From NCBI RefSeq assembly GCF_900105315.1, contig NZ_LT629766.1:806001-870000 (forward strand): a DNA stretch of 64,000 bases, read 5' to 3'. A program made the translations under genes and the position numbers. The notes beneath the pieces are model-generated. The model saw only the letters and a list, made by a program, of their open reading frames with translations. It made no database searches and had not been told where the DNA came from. Shown in pieces: positions 7,654 through 16,028 of this stretch; position 1 is the stretch's first letter; every line of letters begins with the position of its first letter. The stretch is from Brevibacterium siliguriense. GTDB taxonomy: Bacteria > Actinomycetota > Actinomycetes > Actinomycetales > Brevibacteriaceae.

Positions 7654-9711
7654 GTGAGTTCTTCAGGTTTCGAGCCGATCACACGGTTCGTTCAACGAGC
7701 CACGGTCCCCATCGTCGTCTTCCTCGGGCTGATCGCCGGACTGGCCGCGCTCTTCTTCACCGGAGCGGCCAACCCAACCCTGCTCAATGACCCCGGCTCC
7801 GTCGTCCGATTCGGTCTGCCCGCAGCGAAGTTCGTCTTCAACATCGCGATGTCGCTGACCGTCGGCGCCCTCATGTTCGCCGTCCTCATCCTTCCTCGCA
7901 CCGCTGGCGGCCGCGGTCGACGACACAAGAATGCGGACGAAGACCTTTCGCTCGACCCGCTGTGGACGAGGGCCGTCGGGATCGCCGAATACTCCTCGGT
8001 GGTGTGGACGCTGGCCGCAGTCGCCGTGCTCGTCTTCTCATTCGTCGACACAGTGGGTGCTCAGGCCTACCTCGACTTCTCGAACCAGCTCGGCGTGTTC
8101 GTCACTCAGATCGCATACGGGCAGCTGTGGGTGCTCATCGTCGTCCTCATCGCCGTCGCCTCGACCCTGTGCTTCGGCACCCGCTCCCATGTCGGCATCG
8201 CGTCCGCCGGAGTGCTCAGCGTCGCCGTGATCCTGCCCTTGGCCCTGATGGGCCACTCCGCAGAAGCCTCCGGCCACACTCAGGCCGTCAACAGCCTCGG
8301 CCTGCACATCCTCGGTGCGGTCCTCTGGCTCGGCGGACTCTTCGTCATCGCCCTGCTGGGCACACGGCTGGCCGCTTCGAAGAACCTCAAGCCGATCGTC
8401 GAACGGTATTCGACGATCGCACTCATCGCCTTCGGCCTCATCGTCTTCTCGGGTGTCGTCAACTCGATGCTGCGCGTGCACGGCTTCGACGACCTCATGA
8501 CTCCTTACGGGGAGGTCATCCTCGCGAAGGCGTTCGCCACGGTGCTGCTAGGCCTGATCGGATTCTGGCACCGTCAGTTCGTCATCTCACGCTTGGGCAC
8601 GGCCGCCTCGGCGACGGTGGAATTCTGGCGCCTCATCACCGTCGAATTCATTCTCTTCGGGATCACGATGGGAATGGCCGTAGCCTTGGCCCGGTCGCAG
8701 CCGCCGGTGCCGCAGGAGCCGGTGGGCGATCCCACCCCGGCCGAAATCCTCACCGGTGACCCGCTGCCGCCGAAACCGGACCTGTCCCGCTACTTCAGCG
8801 AATGGTCGATCGATCCGCTGTGGATCGCCATCGCAGGGGGCACCTCGATCGCCTATGTCGTCGCGTTCATCAATCTCCGCCGACGAGGCGACAAATGGCC
8901 GGTGCTGCGCCTCATCAGCTGGCTGGTGGGCATGGTCTTCCTCGTCTACGTCACCTCGGGCGGACCCCGCGTCTACGGCGAGGTGCAGTTCTCCGCACAC
9001 ATGATCGAGCACATGCTCCTGGTTATGGTCGTGCCCCTGCCCCTGGTGCTCGGCGCACCGATCACGATGCTCATGCGCGGAACGAAGGCCCGGCAGGACG
9101 GGTCCGTCGGCCTGCGTGAATGGGTGCTCTGGCTCGTCCACACTCCCTACCTGCGCTTCTTCGCTCACCCGATCGTGGCGAGTGTGAACTTCGCGGGTTC
9201 GCTGGTCGTCTTCTACTACTCGGGAATCATGTTCTACGCGCTCGATACGCATATCGGGCACGAGCTGATGATCGCTCACTTCCTCGGCGCCGGGTACCTG
9301 TTCGCGCAGGCCCTCATCGGCATCGATCCAGGGGTCAAGCGCCCGGTGTTCCCGATGCGGCTCGTGATGCTGCTGGTGACGATGGCCTTCCATGCATTCT
9401 TCGGCATTTCGATCATGAGCTCGAACGTGCTGATCGCCGGTGACTGGTTCGGCAACGTCGGCGCAGGATGGGGCTATACGGCCATCGACGACCAGCAGCT
9501 CGGCGGTGCCATCGCGTGGGGCATCGGTGAATTCCCGACCCTGTTCATCGCGATCATGGTCTGCGTCCAATGGGCGAAGTCCTCGGACCGAGAAGCCAAG
9601 CGCATCGATCGCAGCGAAGACCGCACCGACGACGCCGAGCTGCGCGCCTACAACGCAATGCTCGCCTCCATGGCCGAACGCGATGCGAAGGCGCCGCCGC
9701 GCAGTCCGTGA
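7654..9711 (+). CDS. CopD-CtaG fusion: copper transport / cytochrome c oxidase assembly
   Basis: A 685-residue polytopic membrane protein. About residues 10-350 form a CopD-like domain with eight or so helices (GHSAEASGHTQAVNSLGLHI holds its conserved His residues). The second half, from YFSEWSIDPLWIA, is a caa3-type CtaG domain with conserved His in FSAHMIEHMLL and ALDTHIGHELMIAHF. Such fusions are common in actinobacteria and deliver copper to cytochrome c oxidase. The most likely start is GTG at 7654; upstream TTG frames add an implausible Arg-rich extension. No partner gene is adjacent, although a second copper-linked group lies near 41-43 kb. Confidence 0.9.
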   Translation: MSSSGFEPITRFVQRATVPIVVFLGLIAGLAALFFTGAANPTLLNDPGSVVRFGLPAAKFVFNIAMSLTVGALMFAVLILPRTAGGRGRRHKNADEDLSLDPLWTRAVGIAEYSSVVWTLAAVAVLVFSFVDTVGAQAYLDFSNQLGVFVTQIAYGQLWVLIVVLIAVASTLCFGTRSHVGIASAGVLSVAVILPLALMGHSAEASGHTQAVNSLGLHILGAVLWLGGLFVIALLGTRLAASKNLKPIVERYSTIALIAFGLIVFSGVVNSMLRVHGFDDLMTPYGEVILAKAFATVLLGLIGFWHRQFVISRLGTAASATVEFWRLITVEFILFGITMGMAVALARSQPPVPQEPVGDPTPAEILTGDPLPPKPDLSRYFSEWSIDPLWIAIAGGTSIAYVVAFINLRRRGDKWPVLRLISWLVGMVFLVYVTSGGPRVYGEVQFSAHMIEHMLLVMVVPLPLVLGAPITMLMRGTKARQDGSVGLREWVLWLVHTPYLRFFAHPIVASVNFAGSLVVFYYSGIMFYALDTHIGHELMIAHFLGAGYLFAQALIGIDPGVKRPVFPMRLVMLLVTMAFHAFFGISIMSSNVLIAGDWFGNVGAGWGYTAIDDQQLGGAIAWGIGEFPTLFIAIMVCVQWAKSSDREAKRIDRSEDRTDDAELRAYNAMLASMAERDAKAPPRSP

Positions 9712-10109
9712 GGTCGCAGGCGTGCTTGTGCTCTGCGCAGACCGCTGTGTTGCCTTGAGACTGCAGTGGTGATTCTTCGCAGGCGTGCCGACCTGGCGCA
9801 TCGGGCAATCCGTGTCGCAATGAGCCTTGCGAACTGAAGGCAGCAGCATCTGACGATCGCACATCTGCTGTGCATGAATGTGTACCGGAAATTCTCGGAT
9901 TATGGCCAGGTCGTTACCAAATTCTCTGTAGCGTAGCGCACACTGAGTCTTGGATGAGAAGTATCCAAGCGCCCGAAACACTGCGCTGAACCAGGAGTTC
10001 GACGTCCGCGCCGATGCGGTCTGAGTGACTCGGGTGTCAGCCGGTCGGCGCCAGGAAAGTCGATTCGCGCACTCAATGGTGACGCGGATTGTGGAAACAA
10101 AGGAGTCCC
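9712..10109. other. 398-base gap upstream of the MHS transporter
   Basis: No gene is evident. The gap holds a short direct repeat (GCAGGCGTGC near 9716 and 9779), one inverted repeat at 9949-9969 and the leader of the next gene. Confidence 0.5.
9949..9969. promoter_or_regulatory. Inverted repeat, candidate operator
   Basis: CTTGGAT and ATCCAAG are perfectly inverted around GAGAAGT, about 140 bases upstream of the transporter start. The size fits a dimeric repressor site, but no regulator gene is adjacent. Confidence 0.3.
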
Positions 10110-11468
10110 ATGAGTTCTCAGAACAATGCTGAGAGGAAGTCGATCCGCGCTCAGCTGCGCAAGGTCGTCGTCGCTTCGATGGCCGGAACGGTCGTCGAGT
10201 GGTACGAGTTCTTCCTCTACGGTTCCGCCGCCGCCCTGGTGTTCAACCACATCTTGTTCCCGCCGTCGGACAATCCGCTGACCCCTATCCTGGCCGGCTT
10301 CGCCACCTACGCCGTCGGATTCATCGCCCGACCCGTCGGCGGCATCGTCTTCGGTCACTTCGGTGATAAATACGGACGCAAGAAGCTGCTGCAGCTCTCG
10401 ATCGTCCTTGTCGGTGCGGCCACCTTCCTCATGGGCTGTCTGCCGACATTCGACCAGATCGGCATGCTGGCTCCGATCCTGCTCGTGCTGCTGCGCGTGG
10501 TCCAGGGCTTCGCCGTCGGCGGCGAATGGGGCGGAGCAGTCCTCCTCGTGGCAGAGCATGCACCGGACAAGGAACGCGGCTTCTGGTCGTCGTTCCCGCA
10601 ATCCGGAGTGCCCTTGGGCAACCTGCTGGCCACCGCGGTGCTGTTCATCCTCACCTCGACGCTCACCGAAGAGCACTTCCTGTCGTGGGGCTGGCGAGTG
10701 TCGTTCTGGCTCTCTGCCGTCATCGTTCTCATCGGCTACTACATCCGCACCCGTGTCTCCGATGCTCCGATCTTCGACGAGGTGCAGTCCGAAGAGATCG
10801 AAGAGGGCGTCGATTACGGAGTCAAAGCCGTGTTCAAGCGCTACCCGCGTGAGGTCTTCGCCGCGATGGGCCTGCGTTTCGTCGAGAACATCCACTACTA
10901 TCTCGTGGTGACCTTCTCGATCGCGTACCTCACCACACAGGTGAAGATCGAATCGGCCGAGATCCTCGGACTCCTCCTCGGAGCTCACGCGATCCACGCA
11001 GTCCTCGTTCCGCTTGTCGGCGCGGCCACCGACCGGGTCGGACGCAAGATGCCCTACGGCGTGGGCATCGTCCTGACAGCGACATGGGGCTTCTTCGCCT
11101 TCCCGATGTATGACACCGGCAGTGCCGTGATGATCTTCCTCGCCCTGCTCATCGGTCTGGTCTTCCACGCGCTCATGTATGCGGGCCAGCCGGCGATCAT
11201 GTCCGAGATGTTCCCGACCCGCATGCGCAACTCCGGTGTCTCGACCGGTTATCAGGTGACGGCAATCGTTGCGGGATCCTTCGCCCCGATCATCGCCACC
11301 GCGCTGCTCGATGCGACCGGTTCCTCGCTTCCGATCGCTCTCTACCTGCTGGCCGCTGCGATCATCTCGTTCGTCGCGCTCGTGTTCACCCGCGAGACCA
11401 AGGGCATCGACCTGCGTTCTCTCGACCATGCTGATAAGGTCCGTCGCGGAGTCGCGACGGCCAGCTGA
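10110..11468 (+). CDS. MFS transporter, metabolite:H+ symporter type
   Basis: A 452-residue major facilitator with 12 predicted helices. Family marks of the metabolite:H+ symporter group are present: TVVEWYEFFLYG in helix 1, HFGDKYGRKKLL in the loop 2-3 motif, and GEWGGAVLLVAEHAP in helix 4. Relatives import proline/betaine, shikimate, alpha-ketoglutarate or dicarboxylates, and this sequence alone does not choose among them. The ATG follows AAAGGAGT with normal spacing. A hairpin separates it from the 3-hydroxybutyrate dehydrogenase gene downstream, which might share its physiology (uptake and oxidation of short hydroxy acids). Confidence 0.9.
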   Translation: MSSQNNAERKSIRAQLRKVVVASMAGTVVEWYEFFLYGSAAALVFNHILFPPSDNPLTPILAGFATYAVGFIARPVGGIVFGHFGDKYGRKKLLQLSIVLVGAATFLMGCLPTFDQIGMLAPILLVLLRVVQGFAVGGEWGGAVLLVAEHAPDKERGFWSSFPQSGVPLGNLLATAVLFILTSTLTEEHFLSWGWRVSFWLSAVIVLIGYYIRTRVSDAPIFDEVQSEEIEEGVDYGVKAVFKRYPREVFAAMGLRFVENIHYYLVVTFSIAYLTTQVKIESAEILGLLLGAHAIHAVLVPLVGAATDRVGRKMPYGVGIVLTATWGFFAFPMYDTGSAVMIFLALLIGLVFHALMYAGQPAIMSEMFPTRMRNSGVSTGYQVTAIVAGSFAPIIATALLDATGSSLPIALYLLAAAIISFVALVFTRETKGIDLRSLDHADKVRRGVATAS

Positions 11469-11490
11469 AACCGATCGGCGATTATCTGAT

Positions 11491-11524
11491 GGGGGCGGTG
11501 TCGGTGCATATCGGCACCGCCCCC
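11491..11524 (+). terminator. Terminator after the MHS transporter
   Basis: Ten-base GC-rich arms (11491-11500 and 11515-11524) enclose a 14-base loop that can form an alternative inner pairing. No T run follows. Confidence 0.6.
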
Positions 11525-11630
11525 AATTCCTGCCGATGCGCGTGCTCGACGCTCACCTCGATGAAGCATCGGCTCCCGCAAGGCGGAAAATGGATACGCA
11601 CTTCAGACCCGAACCACGAAAGGGCATCTC

Positions 11631-12377
11631 ATGGGAGATCTCACCAGCAAACGCGCTCTCGTCACAGGTGGAGCGTCCGGCCTCGGTAAGGCGATCGCTC
11701 AGACCTTCGCCCACGCGGGAGCCTCCGTCACCGTCGCCGACGTCGACGCAGACTCGGCTCAGGCCGTTGCGGACGAAATCGGGGGCGAAGCGTGGGCCGT
11801 CAACCTGGCGGACACCTCGGCGCTGGATGGCACCGATCTCGACGTCGATATCCTCGTCAACAACGCCGGCATCCAGCGGATCCATCCGATCACGGAGTTC
11901 CCGCTCGAGGACTGGCGGCTGATCAACACCCTCATGCTCGAGGCGCCGTTCGTGCTCACGAAAGCGGTGCTGCCGAAGATGTGCGACCGCGGCTGGGGAC
12001 GCATCATCAACCTCTCCTCGGTCCACGGTCTGCGCGCCTCGGCGAACAAATCCGCCTACGTCGCGGCCAAGCACGGCCTCATGGGGCTGACGAAGACGAC
12101 CGCGCTCGAGGCCGGTCCGTACGGGGTGACATGCAATGCGATCAACCCCGGCTATGTGCTCACGCCTCTGGTCAAGGGACAGATCGCGGACCAGGCCAAG
12201 ACTCACGGCATCAGCGAGGAGGAAGTCCTCGAACAGGTCTTCCTCGGCCATTCTGCGGTGCCCAAGCTCGCCGAACCCGAGGACGTCGCGGCCATCGCAC
12301 TCTTCCTCGCCGGAGACCACGCCGCGGTCATCAACGGCAGCGCCCACAGCATCGACGGCGGCTGGGTCGCCGCCTGA
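11631..12377 (+). CDS. 3-hydroxybutyrate dehydrogenase (SDR)
   Basis: A 248-residue short-chain dehydrogenase that oxidises 3-hydroxybutyrate to acetoacetate with NAD+. The glycine-rich motif TGGASGLG, the NNAG motif and the catalytic Ser-Tyr-Lys (SSVHG, then YVAAK) are all visible. The stretch NLSSVHGLRASANKSAYVAA and the INPGYVLTPLV segment are characteristic of BdhA enzymes. It probably feeds ketone bodies or polyhydroxybutyrate monomers into central metabolism. Its transcription terminator has been split by the IS110 element just downstream, so read-through into the IS in antisense is possible. Confidence 0.88.
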   Translation: MGDLTSKRALVTGGASGLGKAIAQTFAHAGASVTVADVDADSAQAVADEIGGEAWAVNLADTSALDGTDLDVDILVNNAGIQRIHPITEFPLEDWRLINTLMLEAPFVLTKAVLPKMCDRGWGRIINLSSVHGLRASANKSAYVAAKHGLMGLTKTTALEAGPYGVTCNAINPGYVLTPLVKGQIADQAKTHGISEEEVLEQVFLGHSAVPKLAEPEDVAAIALFLAGDHAAVINGSAHSIDGGWVAA

Positions 12378-12399
12378 CCCACCCCGGCGTTCAATTACC

Positions 12400-12424
12400 A
12401 CCTGACGGCGGCCCAGATACCTCG
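12400..12424. repeat. Left arm of an interrupted terminator hairpin
   Basis: This 25-base stretch is the exact inverse complement of 13833-13857. The two arms flank the IS110 element. They most likely formed one bidirectional terminator hairpin between bdhA and the convergent LysR gene before insertion. Confidence 0.75.
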
Positions 12425-12440
12425 ATCCTTCTATGTCTTG

Positions 12441-13517
12441 TCAAGCGGGTTGAGGAACGGTATCGAGCGCGTTGAGGATCTTGTAGACCCGGCGCGCTAG
12501 ATACCGTTTGAGGTTGCGCTTGATCTCCCTCTTGGATTTCTTCGTCGGTTCTTCACCGTAGTGGCGGGCCACGTAGTTCCTGGTCCGTTCGTCATGGACC
12601 ATTCGGTTCATGACCACTGTGTGTAGGGCCCGGTTCAACTGCCGATCCCCGCCCCGGTTCAACCGGTGCCGGCGCGTGTTGCCCGACGACGCAGGTATCG
12701 GGTTCACTCCCGCCAGAGCTGCGAACGCGGCCTCGTTCCGCACCCGCCCCGGGTGGGACCACGCGGTGAAGCACACAGCGGCGCTGAATGGGCCGATCCC
12801 GGGCTCATCCAGCAAGGGTGCGGCCGGACTAGCTTCAACAAGCTCGGTGAGCCTGTCATGGTTGGTCTGCAGATCATCGTTCAAAACGAGGACGCGTTTG
12901 GCCAGACGGATCGCTTCTTCCCGGGCGGTGGACAAGTCGACGTCTTCGTTGCGGGTCCGCCATTTCGCGATCTCGTCGACCTGGTCACTGGTCAATGACT
13001 TGCGGGCATCGATGCCCAGATCGATGGTGCGCACCAGAGCTGTCAGGGAGTTGATCATCCGAGTCCGTTCCGTGGTCATCGCGTCCCGGGCTGCCAGCAG
13101 GACACGCAGCGCCTGCCGGACACCTTCACCGTGACGCGGCCACCGCAGTTGATCGGCGTCGAGAGGCAATACAGATGCCGCGATCCGGCGGGAATCAAGC
13201 TCGTCGCTCTTACCGACACCGTGGCGGGCTTTGGCATCCATACGCCCGGCTTCGACTACCGGATACCCGGCTGCGGCGATGTGTCCGGTCAGCACCGCAC
13301 CGTACGAGGCAGCACCTTCAACGACCCAGAGGGTGTCGAGGTCACCGCTGGTGCGCCTGCCGGCCCAGGTGAGGGCTCGTTTGATTCCTGCTGACGTGGT
13401 GGGGAAGGAACGGGTTTCGACGAGAATTCCAGTGTTGGTGACGATGGAATACACGTGGTTTCTGGCGTGTGTATCAACACCGATGAAGAAACTGTATAAG
13501 TGCGCGACAATAGACAT
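12441..13517 (-). CDS. IS110-family transposase (DEDD recombinase)
   Basis: A 358-residue RNA-guided-type recombinase of the IS110 family, full length and apparently intact. The N-terminal RuvC-like DEDD domain shows Asp15 in FFIGVDTH, Glu67 in VVEGAAS and Asp105/Asp108 in KSDELDS. The C-terminal Tnp domain holds the helix-hairpin-helix-like EPGIGPFSAAV and the catalytic serine in PASSGNTRRH (Ser277/278). Start at ATG 13517 fits the family N-terminus. The gene reads toward bdhA and away from the 313-base non-coding end that should encode its bridge RNA. Confidence 0.95.
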   Translation of the reverse strand: MSIVAHLYSFFIGVDTHARNHVYSIVTNTGILVETRSFPTTSAGIKRALTWAGRRTSGDLDTLWVVEGAASYGAVLTGHIAAAGYPVVEAGRMDAKARHGVGKSDELDSRRIAASVLPLDADQLRWPRHGEGVRQALRVLLAARDAMTTERTRMINSLTALVRTIDLGIDARKSLTSDQVDEIAKWRTRNEDVDLSTAREEAIRLAKRVLVLNDDLQTNHDRLTELVEASPAAPLLDEPGIGPFSAAVCFTAWSHPGRVRNEAAFAALAGVNPIPASSGNTRRHRLNRGGDRQLNRALHTVVMNRMVHDERTRNYVARHYGEEPTKKSKREIKRNLKRYLARRVYKILNALDTVPQPA

Positions 13518-13599
13518 AGCGGTTCGAAGCTCCCTGTTTGACCGATGGGTTGCGTGGCCGCTTGCGGCCGGTACCGGTCCGGGTTAGAGATCACTTCGG

Positions 13600-13790
13600 A
13601 ACAACACTGTGATGAGTCACACCCCTGGATTTTCGGGGGTGGACAGCCTTCTGATCAAGTTACCGATGTGGGCCGAGCTGGTGCCGGCCGCACCATCCAT
13701 GTGATCGGACAAATCGAGGGCAAGACACCACGGTGTGGGTCAGCGCGAGGTGGAGTCACGATCACTGGACGGAGAGGCCAACACCTACTC
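13600..13790 (-). ncRNA. Predicted IS110 bridge RNA
   Basis: IS110 elements make a non-coding RNA with a target-binding and a donor-binding loop. Reading the minus strand 5' to 3', four guide-like segments appear in the expected order. First, ACCTCGCGCTG (13751-13741) is identical to the left target junction (13838-13828). Second, CCTCGAT (13719-13713) is complementary to the right junction ATCGAGG (12426-12420). Third, AGAAGGCT (13652-13645) shares AGAAGG with the RE end. Fourth, TCACAG (13612-13607) is complementary to CTGTGA at the LE start. A hairpin lies inside each pair (13724-13737 region; 13620-13641). Outer ends are estimated. Confidence 0.7.
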
Positions 13791-13832
13791 TGCCAGCCAG
13801 TCCCAGACCAGCCACTGTCAATACTCACAGCG

Positions 13833-13857
13833 CGAGGTATCTGGGCCGCCGTCAGGT
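13833..13857. repeat. Right arm of the interrupted terminator hairpin
   Basis: Exact inverse complement of 12400-12424. It lies five bases after the stop of the minus-strand LysR gene. AATT also recurs three bases outside each arm. Confidence 0.75.
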
Positions 13858-13862
13858 AGCAA

Positions 13863-14738
13863 TTAGAGGGATTCTAGGACTTTGCGGACTCCGGCGTTGC
13901 GCAGGGACTCGTGGCGGACCGAGGCCCAATAGGACACCTGTTTGGAGAACAGCTCCGGCAGCACCTGCACCAGACGGGAATTGCCGTGGGCGAGAAAGTC
14001 CGGCAGGATGCCGATCCCGGCCCCTAGCGAGGTCGCGAGCACATGCGCGTGCACCGAGGTGGACCTGAAGAAGCCCTTTCCGCGGGGGAGGGCATCGGCC
14101 GCCTCGTCGAGATCATCGACCCGCAGCGAATTCTCGATGTAGTAGACCATCCGGTGGTCGGACAGGTCATCCAGCGACTGCGGCATCGCGTGCGAGGCGA
14201 TGTAATCCTGTGAAGCATAGAGCTGCAGCCGATAGTCGCGGATGTGCTTGGCGATCGAGCGCGGGGCATCAGGACGCCCGACGACGATCTCGATGTCGAC
14301 ACCAGACCTGTACTGCCTGGCCCGCTGCGTGGCAGTGATCAGTTCGATCTGCAGCCCCGGATGGTGCTCCTGCAGTTCGGTGAGCGCCGGAACGGCGTAC
14401 TCGAGGGCGAAGGCCTGCGGGCAGGCCAGTCGGATCGTCCCGGACAGGGCCGAGTTCGAATGCGCATCGATGCGCCCCAGAGCGGCCTCGATGTCCTCGG
14501 CGATCGGCAGCAGCTGACGCCCGGCGGCGCTGAGTTCCCATCCGTCAGGGGAGGCCACGAGCACCCGATCGCCGTATGCCTTCTCGAGCGCGGCGATGCG
14601 CCTGGACACGGTCGTGTGGTTGAGTCCGAGGCTGTGCGCTGCGGCCGTGAACTTCCCCAATCGAGCGACGGCGAGCAGAGTCAGCAGATCCTCGGGGGCG
14701 ATCTGCGGACCGGAACTGCCAGGTGCATAGGAAGCCAT
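13863..14738 (-). CDS. LysR-family transcriptional regulator
   Basis: A 291-residue LysR protein with HTH at about residues 15-75 (FTAAAHSLGLNHTTVSRRI) and an effector-binding domain behind it. It is divergent from the 3-hydroxyisobutyrate dehydrogenase gene across 140 bases, which makes that gene its likely target, possibly in valine breakdown. Its 3' end abuts the terminator arm disrupted by the IS110 element, so its own termination may now be altered. Confidence 0.93.
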   Translation of the reverse strand: MASYAPGSSGPQIAPEDLLTLLAVARLGKFTAAAHSLGLNHTTVSRRIAALEKAYGDRVLVASPDGWELSAAGRQLLPIAEDIEAALGRIDAHSNSALSGTIRLACPQAFALEYAVPALTELQEHHPGLQIELITATQRARQYRSGVDIEIVVGRPDAPRSIAKHIRDYRLQLYASQDYIASHAMPQSLDDLSDHRMVYYIENSLRVDDLDEAADALPRGKGFFRSTSVHAHVLATSLGAGIGILPDFLAHGNSRLVQVLPELFSKQVSYWASVRHESLRNAGVRKVLESL

Positions 14739-14878
14739 AGGGTTCCCATTCTATCTGCGTACGTGCACATATCCGGTGCGGAATAGGTGAGGCTCCCCGG
14801 CGGGCCTCTCCGCGTCGACTGGCGTACTGTGAGAGGGAACACTTCAGAGTTGCTGAACATGATGCGAGGAGGCATATT

Positions 14879-15784
14879 ATGTCGACGATTGGATGGATCG
14901 GCCTGGGAAATATGGGCCGCCCGATGACTGCGAACCTGGTCAAGGCCGGTCACACCGTCAACGGTTTTGATCTCGTCCCCGAGGCCGTGGAGGCGGCCGC
15001 GAAGAACGGGGTGAACCCTGTGAACTCCATCGCCGAGGCGGTCGCCGGTGCCGATATCGTCTTCACAATGCTGCCCAAGGGTGAGCACGCCCGCACCGCC
15101 TACCTCGAATCCGATGGCGTCCTGGCCAACGCGGACCAGAAGACTCTTCTCATCGATTCCTCGACGATCGACTTCGATTCGGCCCGTCTCCTCCACACCG
15201 AGGCGGCCAAGGCAGGCTTCCGCCTCATCGACGGTCCCGTCTCCGGCGGAGTCACCGGTGCCGAAGCCGGCACCCTGACCTTCATGCTCGGCGGCGCCGA
15301 CGCCGATGTCGAAGAGGCCCGCCCCGTCATCGAGGCGATGGCCGGCAACATCTTCCACGCCGGCGGTGACGCCGCAGGTCAGGCAGCGAAGATCGTGAAC
15401 AACATGATGCTCTCGATCAGCCTCCAGGGCGTCGTCGAAGGCGCCGTGCTGGCCGATCGCTTCGGCCTCGATCCGAAGGTCTTCCACGATATTGCGAAGG
15501 TCTCCTCCGGCGACTCCTGGCCGCTGCGCACCTGGTACCCGGTGCCCGGTGTGACCACGACGGCCGCGGCGAACAACGAGTTCAAGCCCGGCTTCGCCGC
15601 CGCACTCATGCACAAGGACGTCGGCCTCGCCCTCGCCGGCGCCGAGACCCAGGGCGTCGACCTCCCGGCCGCTGCCCTCGTCCACGCACAGCTGCAGAAA
15701 CTCATGGACGAAGACCTCGGCGGTCTCGACACCTCCGCGCTGATCAGGAACATCGACTCGAACGCCGAAGGTCTGCCGAAGTAA
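14879..15784 (+). CDS. mmsB: 3-hydroxyisobutyrate dehydrogenase
   Basis: A 301-residue beta-hydroxyacid dehydrogenase that oxidises 3-hydroxyisobutyrate to methylmalonate semialdehyde in valine catabolism. The NAD-binding motif WIGLGNMGRPMTANL, the substrate motif DGPVSGGVTGAEAG and the catalytic-lysine motif GQAAKIVNNMM are present in order. The C-terminal all-helical domain contains the cofactor-proximal KDVGLALAGAETQGV. The start follows GAGGAGG by a few bases. A divergent LysR gene is the probable regulator. Other family members act on related hydroxyacids such as tartronate semialdehyde, but the motif pattern favours HIBADH. Confidence 0.92.
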   Translation: MSTIGWIGLGNMGRPMTANLVKAGHTVNGFDLVPEAVEAAAKNGVNPVNSIAEAVAGADIVFTMLPKGEHARTAYLESDGVLANADQKTLLIDSSTIDFDSARLLHTEAAKAGFRLIDGPVSGGVTGAEAGTLTFMLGGADADVEEARPVIEAMAGNIFHAGGDAAGQAAKIVNNMMLSISLQGVVEGAVLADRFGLDPKVFHDIAKVSSGDSWPLRTWYPVPGVTTTAAANNEFKPGFAAALMHKDVGLALAGAETQGVDLPAAALVHAQLQKLMDEDLGGLDTSALIRNIDSNAEGLPK

Positions 15785-15859
15785 GCACTGAACCGGCACG
15801 GAACCGGTGCCGAGGCGGTTGTAGCAAGCACAGCACGCCCACTGCGGCAGCACCGAGCT

Positions 15860-15915
15860 GCGGACGATCCAGGTCGAAGAATCATGATGATTTCGACCCG
15901 GATCGTCCGCATTTC
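15860..15915 (+). terminator. Terminator after mmsB
   Basis: Nineteen-base arms (15860-15878 and 15892-15910) with one mismatch are followed by a T-rich ATTTCGCTT. Confidence 0.8.
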
Positions 15916-16028
15916 GCTTCCTGGCCCAGAGGCGGGCCCGACCCTGTCCCTACACGTGGCGCGAGACGCCGCCGTCCGGGCATCCTCGACGACCTGAAAC
16001 TTCGTGCGGCTCATGCAAGACTGGTGTT

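Larger units (their letters stand above)
12425..13830 (-). mobile_element. IS110-family insertion sequence
   Basis: The element is about 1.4 kb with one transposase gene and a long non-coding end (LE, 13518-13830) upstream of it, as in the IS110 group. The other end (RE, 12425-12440) is very short. No true terminal inverted repeats are present; the 25-base inverted repeat outside it belongs to the target. Boundaries were set by matches between the non-coding end and the junctions: CT at 13829-13830 on the LE side and AT at 12425-12426 on the RE side act as core dinucleotides (minus-strand reading). Confidence 0.8.

Noticed and set aside
12400..13857. 25-base inverted repeats as terminal repeats of the IS
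   Set aside because: IS110 elements lack such repeats, and the guide matches place the ends inside the repeats. They fit a split terminator better.
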